From NCBI GenBank assembly GCA_001592805.2, contig CP051140.1:248001-312000 (forward strand): a stretch of 64,000 nt of DNA, written 5' to 3'. Made by a program: the position numbers and the translations under genes. This stretch comes from Peltaster fructicola. Taxonomy: Eukaryota > Ascomycota > Dothideomycetes. The notes under the pieces are model-generated. The model ran no database searches and had not been told where the DNA came from. It saw only the letters and a program-made list of their open reading frames with translations. How positions within the stretch are numbered: the stretch's first letter is position 1; each line of letters begins with the position of its first letter. Of the stretch, positions 54,794 through 64,000 are shown piece after piece.

Positions 54794-56141
54794 TCAAACT
54801 CTTCCCACTACCCTCCTGCGGCGGCCACCTCGTCTGCCCTCCTCTTCGATATCCTCCACCTCATCCTTGCCCTTCTCAAGTCGTCCGTACTCAACAGGAT
54901 CGTACCAGTCCTCGCCGTCGCTCATCTCTGTGACCAGACCGTTCTTACCATCCAGCACGAGATGTCCAGCAGCCTTTGTCGCAGCGAGGACTGACTTCCG
55001 TAGGCGATCACCCTTCTGTAAGCCAGAGTAGAGCGAATCAAGTGACCGAATGATCTGCTCCTGCTTCTGGCAATAAAGGAGCAACATCTTTCGTGTCGTC
55101 TCCGCCTCATCGGCGGGCAAGCCTAGATCTCGATCAGGCAAGCTGGAAGAGGGTGCGATGAACCAGGGATGGACAGCAGGGACTGACGCGGAGTCTGATG
55201 GGGAGGGTGAGGGCGATGCTGAAAGTCGAGGAGAGCGTGCGCGTGCTCGGGTCGTCATAGCATGCAGATTGCTGGCCGATGTCGACGCTGTCTCACTGTT
55301 TGGGTCTGCTGAGGCGCGTCTCTCGTCAGATGGATCGTCTTCATTCTCCATAATGGTGGTCTGTCCATTTGCCGCTTCTTGCATATCCTCACTCTTGACG
55401 TTGCTCACAGCCATGTCCTCGCCGTTTATGCCCTCGATCAACATCTGATTCTGCTCTACTTCTTGCATGCGAGCTGCTTCTATCGGCTCTTCTCCTCCAT
55501 TTTGTTGGTCGTGCAGTAGTAGACTAGCATCTTCCTCTCCCTCAAAATTCGCACACGGCACCCAATCCGCGTCACCTTCAAACCTCTTCAGCAGTCGCTT
55601 TGCGCGCCAGAGATTCTCACGCTCAGTTCGTAGCATCGCAGCAGCTTCAGCAGCCATTTGAGTCAATGCCTTCTCCCGGTATGCCACACCAAGGCTGGGA
55701 TGATCAGCGAGATCCTCCAATGCGGTCAATGGCTTGAGCAGCGTTTCTAGTGGTGTCGCAGCGAAAGGATTCTCTTCGATTGGTGCGAAGTTTCGTTCAT
55801 CGCCGCTCGATGTTGGTGAGCCCGGTTCTCCTTCTGAGTCGTAGAGGGTGGGATTCGTGGATATGATGGCGCGAGTGTAGCCTGCGTGGTTGATCGTCTT
55901 CTTGTACGCCAATCGACCGGTGTTGTCCAGTCGCCCTTCTCGCACATATCGCGCACTTCTTTTCAGCTTGAAACCTCGATTCGTTTGCGTCTGGTAGTCA
56001 TCACCGCTGTCTGAGTCTGCCACATGTTAGCTCGTGCCTTTGTGCTCGAAGATGTCACACACCATCTGGTCGACGCTTGAAGGCAACTTTCATTGCACGG
56101 ATCGTCTCAGCGATCTGAACCTGTTGCTCTCGCGCAGCCAT
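54794..56141 (-). CDS. RXT2: Rxt2-like subunit of the Rpd3L histone deacetylase complex
   Basis: Two exons (56141-56063 and 56016-54794) joined over a 46-nt intron encode 433 aa. Exon 1 supplies MAAREQQVQIAETIRAMKVA and FKRRPD. The junction continues with DSDSGDDYQTQTNRGFKLKR and the basic ARYVREGRL stretch, the signature of the Rxt2 N-terminal domain. A second conserved block near residues 100-190 includes FAATPLETLLKPLTALEDLA and the helical RTERENLWRAKRLLKRF. The remainder is acidic and Ser-rich, ending with a basic RRGGRRRR tail. In yeast Rxt2 belongs to the large Rpd3 complex that deacetylates promoter histones. The start at 56141 diverges from the eIF4E-family gene, about 375 bp away. 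Confidence 0.82.
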
Positions 56142-56515
56142 GTTGGTGAATGGGCCTTCTCGTCAGTGTGATAGGGCTGTCAAGGATCAAACAATTGGGA
56201 ATAAAGTTGAGAGCTCCTCGGGGCGCGTCAGTGACGCTGGCCAAGCCGGTCATGAAACGCGTGAACAGACCCTGGGTAGGAGCTTTCGTGGGGCATTTAT
56301 TTTAGGTGCAAGGCGCCACGATCCAACTGAGCACATCGACAACACTTACAACAAAGGATCTCTGACATCTGACACACAGACAAAGGCTGTTTGCCTATTT
56401 TTAAGCGGATTGCAGCATTCTTCAATTCATAAGAGCTGGAAATCTGCAGTCCTTACAACCACCACCAAGGAGGAAGTCCCTCGTCTTTCACCTAAGCGCC
56501 TATCACCCTTCCATC
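56142..56515. promoter_or_regulatory. divergent promoter region of RXT2 and the eIF4E-family gene
   Basis: About 375 bp between two divergent starts. No specific motif is claimed. Confidence 0.5.
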
Positions 56516-57232
56516 ATGTCACAGCCTTCGCCTCTAAGGATAAGCAACTTGCCTCGAGCAGGGGCAGAAGAAGCGGCCGCCACACAATCTCCGGCTCGAG
56601 GTGCTGAGATGAGAGATTTCCTGCAAGCAAGACTTCAACGAAGCCGTACCGCACCTCTCATACACTCTTGGGTCTTCTACCACGATCGACAAGATCGTGT
56701 TCAGCAAGAGAAGGATGACTCCCGACCTGATTATGAGGCTCGGCTGGTGAACTTGAGTGAGATAGACGATGTGAGGTCGTTCTGGACCGTCTTTAATAAC
56801 TTCGACATCATGGCTCTTCCACTTCGAGACAGCATACACCTCTTTCACAAAGGCGTGAAGCCTATATGGGAGGATCCTAGGAATGTCAAAGGCGGCAGCT
56901 GGACATTCCGAGTGCCCAAATCTCAAGCGGCTGAGTTCTGGAAAGAGCTGTGTATGATGGCGATAGGCGAGAAGCTGCAGTCGGCAGTCGAGAGCAATAG
57001 GACGACCTTCCGAGATGACATATGCGGTATAAGTCTTGGAGTGCGATTCAATAGCCACTTGATCCAGGTGTGGAATCGTGATTGTGAGCACACAGCTGGT
57101 ATCGATCGGATTCTGCAGGTCATTCTTGCAGAGCTGTCGGTATCGCTAAAGCCAAGAGAGGGAAGCTACTATTACAAAAAGCATAGTGAGCACGCTGGTT
57201 TTGCAAATGGCGAACCAGAGCCAAAGAGTTGA
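56516..57232 (+). CDS. eIF4E-family cap-binding protein, class II-like (4EHP type)
   Basis: A single exon of 238 aa. The cap-binding fold is clear: PLIHSWVFYHDR, VRSFWTVFNNFDIMALPL, KPIWEDPRNVKGGSW and EKLQSAVESNRTTFRDDICG. Ungapped alignment by eye with human eIF4E puts Trp52 at W43, Tyr73 at W56 and Trp118-Glu119 at W102-E103. The Tyr in place of W56 is a feature of class II (4EHP/eIF4E2) proteins, which bind cap more weakly and often repress translation. The class I-type Trp at the W43 position is kept, so this protein is intermediate. Its role could be translation repression or condition-specific initiation. It is unlikely to be the main eIF4E. Confidence 0.88.
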   Translation: MSQPSPLRISNLPRAGAEEAAATQSPARGAEMRDFLQARLQRSRTAPLIHSWVFYHDRQDRVQQEKDDSRPDYEARLVNLSEIDDVRSFWTVFNNFDIMALPLRDSIHLFHKGVKPIWEDPRNVKGGSWTFRVPKSQAAEFWKELCMMAIGEKLQSAVESNRTTFRDDICGISLGVRFNSHLIQVWNRDCEHTAGIDRILQVILAELSVSLKPREGSYYYKKHSEHAGFANGEPEPKS

Positions 57233-57536
57233 GAGGAGTGTGTCCAGGAGGTGATGCAAAGCTTGTCGGTTAGATATGAGTGCATTCCACTCGACAATGT
57301 ATGAAGACAGTTGCTCCGTGCATGCTGCTGTTGACGGAAGCTTGGGAGAAGATGTATCTTGAATGTCATTCTCCTCGATTGCTGTGCTTTCTCCGTGCGA
57401 GCTAGACGCGCGGTCCGCCAAGATACTATGGATCTCATGTCGTAGGAGCATACTCTGCCTGGTAGAGCTTACAGTATGTCGAAGATGATCGGCCGAATGA
57501 GGTGAGCGTCGACTGTACTCAGATTACCACCGCTGC
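57233..57536. other. convergent intergenic region
   Basis: About 300 bp between convergent 3' ends. I see nothing in it. Confidence 0.6.
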
Positions 57537-58276
57537 TCAACGCGGACTGCGAGATCTGAAGCTCTCCGTCTGCTCACAATACGCCAAGACTGGCATGCCT
57601 CCTGTCGTGGCTCCATTGAATTTCCCCAGCAGCCAGTCTGTAACATTGACAAACTTATTGGTCTTGTCCTCGTAGCCGCCGTGCTCGGTATGTTCGATAA
57701 CATGCTTTTGTATGCGGCCATTTTCGTCGAAGTCGAAGATGAAGATGCCGCAGAAATCCTCGTCTGTAAGCTGGTCTTGCTGCTCTGGGACGTCCTTGAT
57801 GGAGCTCCGTAGAAACTTCCGAATCCTGTCCTCGGGATCGCTCGAGCCGATCAGCTTGTCACGGTACACTCCTCCGGATGTGTCGCGGTGGCCACCTTTG
57901 CCTCGTGTCTTCCACTTCACGATGAGCTTTTCCTCTCCAGAGTTTGACCGGCATCCACTTTTGACCATCCTCTCGGACAGGATCGTAAGCTTTACATTAC
58001 CAACCAGTGGCACTCGTCCCCATGCTACTGGTGCTGTCCATAATGCTGCAGCGTAGGCGATGCGACCGGAGACGGTTGGCAGATGTGGATGGGTGGAAGG
58101 GAAGAGGTGTAGGGTGATCTGCGGAGACAGTATATCTGATGGCAGTGGTGTCTGCAAGAGAGTCGGCAGGCGTTCGTGAAGCTCTCGAACAGCTGCACAG
58201 GTTAGCAATGCTTGTTACTGCTACCACTTTCACCTACTCCTCCCGAGTTGGAGAGTCCTCTGGTCTGGTGGCTCAT
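57537..58276 (-). CDS. conserved fungal protein, function unknown
   Basis: Two exons (58276-58234 and 58192-57537) joined over a 41-nt intron with a CTAAC branch site encode 232 aa. The protein starts MSHQTRGLSNSGGVAVRELH. It continues with LPTLLQTPLPSDILSPQITL, SGRIAYAAALWTAPVAWGRV, GNVKLTILSERMVK, DEDFCGIFIFDFDENGRIQ and HVIEHTEHGGYEDK, ending soon after VTDWLLGKF. The motif pattern (a predicted alpha+beta, NTF2/SnoaL-like cone with a HTIEH-type strand) suggests a small-molecule-binding or mitochondrial assembly fold, but I cannot place it in a named family. There is no membrane segment or clear signal. The exon 1 choice rests on matching phase and the branch site. Confidence 0.65.
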
Positions 58277-58663
58277 GATCACCACCTGCGGAAGGCTGCA
58301 AAGAAGCTCGCGGAGCGCCGCTCGTAAACCACAGCTCGCGCTCAAATGGATCGAGATCTTTTACGACCGCAAAGCTGCGATGAGGCAGGCATCGCAGTGA
58401 TAGTTGAGCTGCCGAAGATCGCAAATTTGCGCTCTTCGAGCAGTCGTGAGACAGTGCGACCACGTATAAGCACGTGCATCATGTGCCGCTGATGAATCGT
58501 TCTTCCATGGACGCTTTGATGATAGCTGGTCAGAAGTAAATGAGCTTGATGCTGGATCGCAACCGGAGGGGGGATAAAAAGTTGTGATATGACGCAAATG
58601 AATCAGCTTCACTGCCCGGATTTGAGCCGAGACATGGCATGATATCAACATGCACTGTACAGT
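58277..58663. other. intergenic, nothing recognised
   Basis: About 390 bp between the 5' end of the unknown conserved gene and the 3' end of the phosphoesterase gene. Only unsupported short frames are present. Confidence 0.5.
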
Positions 58664-59995
58664 CTATGAATGTGTATCTGGAGTCGCTTGATATATATCT
58701 GTGCCGTATGTCGAGTTCAATGACACGCGACCGACGACGTCGCCGGTTTCCAGCCTGATCCATGTCTCCAGCTCGAAATTCTTCAACGCATCAAGGGTGA
58801 GATACAGCTGACGAGAGCCTCTCGTCCATGTACCATAGCCACCATGACCCGAATGTTGGCCAAAGCACAAGTTCATGCCATTGCCTTTGACTGGCATACC
58901 TGGTAGCTGCTTGTCCCACTTGTAACACCAGGTGTCGCCGTGATCATGGCCTGAGAAGAGACCCATAAGACCAGGAGTCGATGTGAGCGCTTCAAGGAAT
59001 GGAATATCCTGGCCACCATAGCTGCAAGTCCCGTCGTTCTTACCATCGGCACACCAGCCTTGTGCTTGCTGCGCAAGGCCATAGTCGTCGTTGATGCCAG
59101 GTTGACGATTAGGATCCACTCCCACCTCCAGCTGGAATGCTTGTGACGCATTGGTGGGGATGTGAACGAAGGCTAGCGACGGAATGACAGATGGGTATGC
59201 TTTGGCAATCGCCGCGGATGTATTCGTATACCAGTCCACGACACTCTGGTCGACCCAATTTGGCTGACCTACGCGATTTCCAGAGGCATCACGCTCTTGG
59301 TAGTAGAAGCCACCACGGCTATCGAAGAACCAGAGAAGCAGCCTAGGCGCACAATTATTGCTAGTAGCCGTACAGTCGTTGCCATAGACAGGCAAGACGT
59401 AGTTCGAGACGCCAGCTTCTCTGCCAAAGACCATTTGACGGGTTCGAGCATTAGGCCATTGCCGCTCTCGCGCAAGGATGCCTTCCCTGGAGATGTTGTA
59501 GTCGCTGTCGTGGTTGCCATAGGTCGATGCCCATGTGAGGTTGCGAGCAAGTAGTGGTGCCACGATCTGGTCGACATAGGTGGTAGAGTTCTCCTTGAAA
59601 GTGTTCTCCCCAGTGATGAGGTCCCCGTTGAGGACGACCAGCTGTTGTGACTCTGTGTCGAGGATCTCATTGATGACCTTGACAGAATTGATGTCTTGTA
59701 TAGGTCCCCATGTGTCCCAGGCATCTGTATGGATCAGTGTGCTTCGTGAGAGGAATCAAGCCCACATACTCTCTCCAAAATGAAGATCCTCGAAGATACT
59801 GATCTGGAAAGTGCCCGCACTCGTGAAGCGTAGCGGTGGGACCGTCGTCTTGTCCTGACCAGCAGGTAATGCTGCAGTCAATACATTGACAGCCAGCCAT
59901 AAAGTTGTCAGTATCGAGACAGACATGACCAGCAGTCTATTTTGTCCTTGGGGAGGAGGACGTGATATCTGAGTCGTACTCCATCTCTTATGCAT
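58664..59995 (-). CDS. Dcr2-like calcineurin-type metallophosphoesterase
   Basis: Two exons (59995-59770 and 59724-58664) joined over a 45-nt intron encode 428 aa. A hydrophobic segment near residues 22-43 (LLVMSVSILTTLWLAVNVLT) is a signal peptide or membrane anchor. The metal-binding motifs occur in order: DLHFGE with the intron inside the block, VLNGDLITGE, TYGNHDSDYN, LAFVHIPTN and FSGHDHGDTWCYKW. This matches the fungal Dcr2 / purple-acid-like phosphatase group of the metallophosphatase superfamily, which binds two metal ions. Several NxT/S sites fit an exported or vacuolar glycoprotein. Yeast Dcr2 acts in the cell cycle and the unfolded protein response. That role is not implied by this sequence alone. 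Confidence 0.92.
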
Positions 59996-60647
59996 TGCCT
60001 GCCAATGTGGCCACACTTGGGGCCCAACTTAGCCTGGCATTCTCTCACCCGCGAAGATCGGCGTTGTGTGGCAGCATTCAAGAGGCGCTGTAGCGCAAGG
60101 TACACATGGTGTAAGGTTTCGCATGTGTTCCTGGTCTCTAGCTGATTGGGCAAGCCGAGAAATGTGCCTGGGTGAGCTGATGGAACGTGGGAGACGTCGC
60201 GATCACCAGAGGTTCATTCTTCCTTGCCACTGACAGGGATAACTTTGTGGTTGAAGAGGGCGTGTTGCGTGATTGCCTTATGCTGAGGATCCTATCACAG
60301 GACTACGACACTGTCAGTAATGCCTGGATGTCTCGAGATTTGACAGATTGAGTGAGATGTTGTGGAAGAAAAGTGAAGCCGGGTATCACGGCCTCAGGCT
60401 CCTACAACCGTACGCATCACCCATTAGCAGCCTATTCAATCCCATCTGGTCCACCAACTCTTGCATATACCGTCCGTTTGACGACATGCTGTGCAAGCTG
60501 TGACACTAAATTTGCAGTCGACTTCTAGCTCACACATCACATGCAGCAAGCAGCCATATGGCAATACATTCGTTACAGCCAAGTATTCATCCCACAAGAG
60601 GTCATCGATGAAGCTTGCAAAGCCGATTGGCCTGCTATACTGTTCAC
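59996..60647. other. upstream region of the phosphoesterase gene, nothing recognised
   Basis: About 650 bp with only unsupported short frames. Confidence 0.5.
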
Positions 60648-61663
60648 TTAAAGCTTGATGACCACCTTCTTAGCACTCACTCCCTTCTTGTTCTCATCGC
60701 AACCCTTCTGAACCGCCTCAAGACCTGAGCCGACGACTAGTGGAGGTGGGATAGCTCTTAGCTTGCCAGAAGCCAGTGCCGGCTCGACGAAATCGTTCCA
60801 GACAGGATCTGTGGTCTTGGTGATGGCGAAGACATTGCCTGCCTTTCCAGACTTCAATGACTGCTTGGGCGGCGGCAAGGTGACTGCGAGGTTGCCCTTT
60901 CCAAGCTTGTCAAGGATGGGCACCGTGATATGGTAGCTCTGATCCTCGAGGGATATGGCATCGTACACACCGACGAAATCTCCGCCGAGCTTCTGCACAG
61001 CATTGACGACCTTGTCGACCACATCCGAGTCCTTGTAGTCAAAACCTCGACAGCGCCAGCATCACGGACGAACTGGAAGTTCCTTTCTGATGCCAGCGCT
61101 ATCACTCGAGCACCAGAAGCCGTTGCGAGTTGTATGGTGATCGCACCAACGGAGGAGCTGCCTCCATACACAACCAGCACCTTGTTGCTAGGCTTCGTGT
61201 CAGCTGTTGGGTATGGCAGACCAAGCATTCCCTCAGACGCCGACTTATACAGTCCATCCGCGGCAGTGCTGATCGCCAACGGCAGGACTGCAGCCTGCTC
61301 GAATGACATCGAGCTTGGAATCTTGGCAACACGCTCTCCTGGCAGTACAGAGTACAACTGGTAAGCACCATTCTTGTTGTCTCCTGTACCAAGAGCAGTG
61401 CAGTGTCCAATGACTCTATCGCCAGCCTTGAATTTCGATACACCACTGCCTACTTCGGTGATCTCACCGGAGATGTCACAGCCTAGAATCACTGGGTACT
61501 GCTTGATGAACCAGCCATTGTCTTGTTGCTTCCAGTCGACTGGGTTGATCGCGATTGCATGGTTCTTGATCACAACTTCATTGTGGCCTGCCTTTGCCTC
61601 TTGTGCATCACCTACGCGTAGGCGACTTCCTTTCTCGTCAAGCCAAGCTGCTTGGTTGGTCAT
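60648..61663 (-). CDS. medium-chain dehydrogenase/reductase, second copy, with a one-base frame break
   Basis: From ATG 61663 the frame encodes MTNQAAWLDEKGSRLRVGDA, VVIKNHAIAINPVDWKQQDN, YPVILGCDISGEI, AGDRVIGHC and the nucleotide-binding LVVYGGSSSVGAITIQLA. The frame is lost after DAGAVEV near 61040. The rest of the protein (DYKDSDVVDKVVNAVQKLGG, then TDPVWNDFVEPALASGKLRA) is intact in the next frame to the stop at 60648. The total length is one base short of a multiple of three. The break lies at a run of four T (gene strand), where five would restore VEVFDYKDS. No intron fits. A homopolymer sequencing error is likely, and a fresh pseudogene is the alternative. No introns are present, unlike the relative at 18747. 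The enzyme type is NADPH-dependent reductase without structural zinc. Confidence 0.8.
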
Positions 61664-62047
61664 TGTCACTAGATTGGTTAGTGTTTTGTTGTATTGCAGA
61701 CATGTCCCGCGTCTATGATATATCTACATCGATCGGCACCATCCAGTGCTCGTCATTGCGTGGATCGCTTTCGTCTTTATGATGTAAGAAGTCATTGTCA
61801 GCACCCCGAGCATCGGCCGAAGCAGCATCGTCATGTCAAACACCTAGAGACGAGAGCGTATAGATCGTCGTGTTGTGAGAGCTCGTTGTGCACACAGCTT
61901 GCGAAAGATCGTGGAGAGTGTTGCCAGAACATTCTCCAACAGAAGTACATCTCAGTCATGTCTACAGGAAGATGATGACCCATAGTGGCATACACGATCC
62001 GTAATGCTGATGATACTTGTATATCGCTATACTTGCGCCATGCTCTC
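61664..62047. other. intergenic, nothing recognised
   Basis: About 380 bp between the reductase 5' end and the 3' end of the GT34 gene. Confidence 0.55.
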
Positions 62048-63970
62048 TTAGATGACGACTGGATCAGGAACTGCATCTGGCACGTCCGTATCATGGTGCC
62101 CTGACTCTCCCTGTATATCTTCTGCGGCAGCCAATGCCTGCGCTGCTTGCAAAGCCTTGGACTTCTCAGCTTCTTCAGCCTTCTTCTCCGCCATTTCAGC
62201 TTCTTGCTCTGCTATAGCTGCAGACTTTTCCTTCAGACGACCTCTGGCTGCTGTCAGACCATTCACTGCGCTGCTGATCTTCTGACGATCCCACTTATCT
62301 TCTGCACTGAGTACCATCTCTTTCAACGACTTCACAGCATTGTCAATCTCATCAGCCTCATGATTGGACTTGCCCTTGTAGAAGCCGAATTCAAGCAAGT
62401 CTTTCTCTCCGGCAAAGATGGCTTCATGTGCTGATGCCAAGAGCACCTTGTGACTCTCCTTCTTGGCCGTCTGTAGTTGAGTTGAGACAGCTTCAAGCTT
62501 GCTCTTCAGAACGTCCATGCCAGCCAGATCCTCCGAGTTCTCTCCCTTGCCCATGAAATCGCCGAGAGCAGACTTGGCTTTCTTGATACTATCAAGTTGA
62601 TCGCCGCTGAGTCTCTCGCCAAATGATCCGATCAGACCGTCGACCTCAGTCATCAGCTCTGTCGCAGCCAGTCTTGCCTTGCCGATCTCACTTCTTTGAC
62701 CCTCTCGCGCTGAGCGAACGGCTGCCCAGAAGTCTCGAATTTCCTGTGGATAGCTTGTCGACTTGTATGGTATCTCCCAGTCGTCCATATGTTCCTCAGC
62801 ACGATCCAGCCAGATCGCCATGAACTTGTCGCGCTCTATCACGCCAGCGAAATGAACGAGCATATCACCTCGTCGTATCTGATGTGGTGCTAGCGTTTCG
62901 TTGTGCTCGCCCATGTATGCGTTGAACCACCGTTGTGGCAGCTGTACGATATTCTTGGAGAACTTGGGCTCCTTCATCACGATGTCCATCGCACTCTGCT
63001 CACGGAATGTGAGGGGCTCGTCTGGTCGGTAGTACCTGAAGGCAAGAATGGCGCTCAACAACTCTGCAGACCACTTGTTAACTCTGATCGGGAAGACTCC
63101 ACTATTGAGACCATTCCAATCGTTGCTGTACAGCAGATGGACGTGCTCGAACTCAGATCCGGCAGGTGGTAGGAACGCTTCGATGGGGATATGCGGATTG
63201 AGAAGGATCGTATCGGCGTCCACCCACAGCAACCATTCCAGCTGTTCGCTTTCTGGCTTCGCGAGCTCGCGAAGGATGAGACTAAGGATATATGCTATTT
63301 TGTTCCAAACACCGTCGAAGATCTCCTGTCGCAGCACATGCAGACGGTAGCCGTGCAGCTTGTTGTGTGCTTCGTGAGATTTGATGGCCCTTTCCCAAAG
63401 GCTGTTGCCGTTGAACAACATTGTACACTTGCCAATGCGCGTGCGAGCGCCTAGTCGCTCGTCGTCGGTTTGTCCATCCAGGATGTATTCGCCTGTGGAG
63501 AGCGTGGTATTCACCTTCGGCTCACTCAAGGCCGAGACGTTACTTGGCACGCCATTATGAGGAGTGTGCCCGCGCCAGCCCGAGATCTTGTCACTCATCG
63601 CCTTGTGTAGGTCTTCAAGAGCACCTTTTATCGTCGGGACTTCCGACGCATGCTGCGTTCTGTTGCTCGGCACATCAGCGCCGAAACCTGTCGGATCGTT
63701 AAGGTAGCCTGTTGAAGCGGTATATGTGTGTTCGAACGGCTGTTGTGGCGACTCTTGTAACTCAGGACTGAGCATAGAGGTCATGAGCCAACCTAGCATG
63801 ATGCATCCCAGAGCTGCAAGCAAGATCTTGTATTTCCCAGGCGGGATCACAGCTTTGCCTTTGCCTGGTAGCAACCATTGCGGTAGGTTTGTCGGTGATA
63901 TCGGGACCGGTGGAGTAGCAGGCGATGCACTTCGATGCGACCTGTCAGATGATCGTCGCCATGAAGTCAT
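62048..63970 (-). CDS. GT34 galactosyl/mannosyltransferase (Gma12/Mnn10 type) with long helical tail
   Basis: A single exon of 640 aa. It has a short cytosolic Ser/Pro-rich N-terminus, one membrane anchor (about 49-67, ILLAALGCIMLGWLMTSML) and a Golgi-lumen stem. The catalytic domain spans about residues 175-410: KCTMLFNGNSLWERAI, the DXD-containing LLWVDADTILLNPH (Asp251-Asp253, Mn-nucleotide-sugar binding), FLLYSND-like HLLYSNDWNGLNSGVFPIR and the C-terminal MLVHFAGVIERDKFMAIWL. Gma12/Mnn10 enzymes add galactose or mannose to N-glycans and outer chains. After about 430 there is a further 210-residue, highly charged helical region (LKSKLEAVSTQLQTAKKES, KSAAIAEQEAEMAEKKAEEA), probably coiled coil. 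This is longer than usual for the family and may mediate complex formation. Confidence 0.9.
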   Translation of the reverse strand: MTSWRRSSDRSHRSASPATPPVPISPTNLPQWLLPGKGKAVIPPGKYKILLAALGCIMLGWLMTSMLSPELQESPQQPFEHTYTASTGYLNDPTGFGADVPSNRTQHASEVPTIKGALEDLHKAMSDKISGWRGHTPHNGVPSNVSALSEPKVNTTLSTGEYILDGQTDDERLGARTRIGKCTMLFNGNSLWERAIKSHEAHNKLHGYRLHVLRQEIFDGVWNKIAYILSLILRELAKPESEQLEWLLWVDADTILLNPHIPIEAFLPPAGSEFEHVHLLYSNDWNGLNSGVFPIRVNKWSAELLSAILAFRYYRPDEPLTFREQSAMDIVMKEPKFSKNIVQLPQRWFNAYMGEHNETLAPHQIRRGDMLVHFAGVIERDKFMAIWLDRAEEHMDDWEIPYKSTSYPQEIRDFWAAVRSAREGQRSEIGKARLAATELMTEVDGLIGSFGERLSGDQLDSIKKAKSALGDFMGKGENSEDLAGMDVLKSKLEAVSTQLQTAKKESHKVLLASAHEAIFAGEKDLLEFGFYKGKSNHEADEIDNAVKSLKEMVLSAEDKWDRQKISSAVNGLTAARGRLKEKSAAIAEQEAEMAEKKAEEAEKSKALQAAQALAAAEDIQGESGHHDTDVPDAVPDPVVI

Positions 63971-64000
63971 ATCTGTGCTGTCGTAGTCAAGATGCTAAAG
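63971..64000. other. window end, upstream of GT34
   Basis: Only 30 bp of the GT34 upstream region lie inside the window. Confidence 0.6.

Noticed and set aside
1-64000. Transposons, viral relics, tRNA genes or a biosynthetic gene cluster
   Set aside because: I saw no transposase, reverse transcriptase, integrase or capsid-like coding, no terminal repeats, and no polyketide or peptide synthase core gene. The lone regulator, pump, reductases and methyltransferase relic are too scattered to call a cluster.

Overview
The window is nuclear DNA of a filamentous ascomycete (Pezizomycotina). Genes lie on both strands and carry short GT-AG introns of about 41-64 nt, often with CTAAC- or CTGAC-like branch sites. 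The gene set is fungal: HET domain, GLEYA adhesin, spherulin-4, Zn2Cys6 regulator, TRI12-type MFS pump, GT32 and GT34 glycosyltransferases, Rxt2, Cbp3 and Tms1. A Dothideomycete is my best guess, from general resemblance only. I recognised no tRNA, rRNA, transposon, viral relic or CRISPR array. Where I give exons, I built them by hand from splice signals, and each joined coding length is a multiple of three. The exceptions are the models I mark as uncertain or disrupted.

The left part (1-18 kb) is an accessory, cell-surface region. It holds the tail of a 3-hydroxyacyl-CoA dehydrogenase-like gene, a spherulin-4/FN3 gene with an in-frame stop, a HET-domain gene, a small secreted protein, a Dnt1/Net1-like nucleolar protein, and a repeat-built GLEYA adhesin of about 2192 aa.

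The middle (18-47 kb) is mixed. It holds a medium-chain reductase, an amino-acid/GABA permease, DNA ligase I, an O-methyltransferase relic, a secreted Thr-rich protein, a DJ-1/PfpI protein with a GC-AG intron, a decayed unknown gene, and a sugar transporter. Next come a secreted protein with a Kex2-like site, a small unknown gene, a TRI12-like pump, a GT32 mannosyltransferase, an SDR, a polyQ protein and a second spherulin-4 gene. Gene-poor stretches of 1-3 kb separate several of these.

The right part (47-64 kb) is denser and mostly housekeeping. It holds a Zn2Cys6 regulator, the Cbp3 chaperone, Tms1/Serinc, Rxt2 of the Rpd3L complex, an eIF4E-family protein with a class II-like Tyr, a conserved protein of unknown role, a Dcr2-type phosphoesterase, a second medium-chain reductase with a one-base frame break, and a GT34 glycosyltransferase.

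I saw no clear operon-like pathway cluster. The strongest functional theme is the cell surface: adhesin, spherulins, secreted proteins and Golgi mannosyltransferases. The most unusual single object is the adhesin, with three classes of tandem module, a poly-Ser microsatellite and near-identical 108-bp units.
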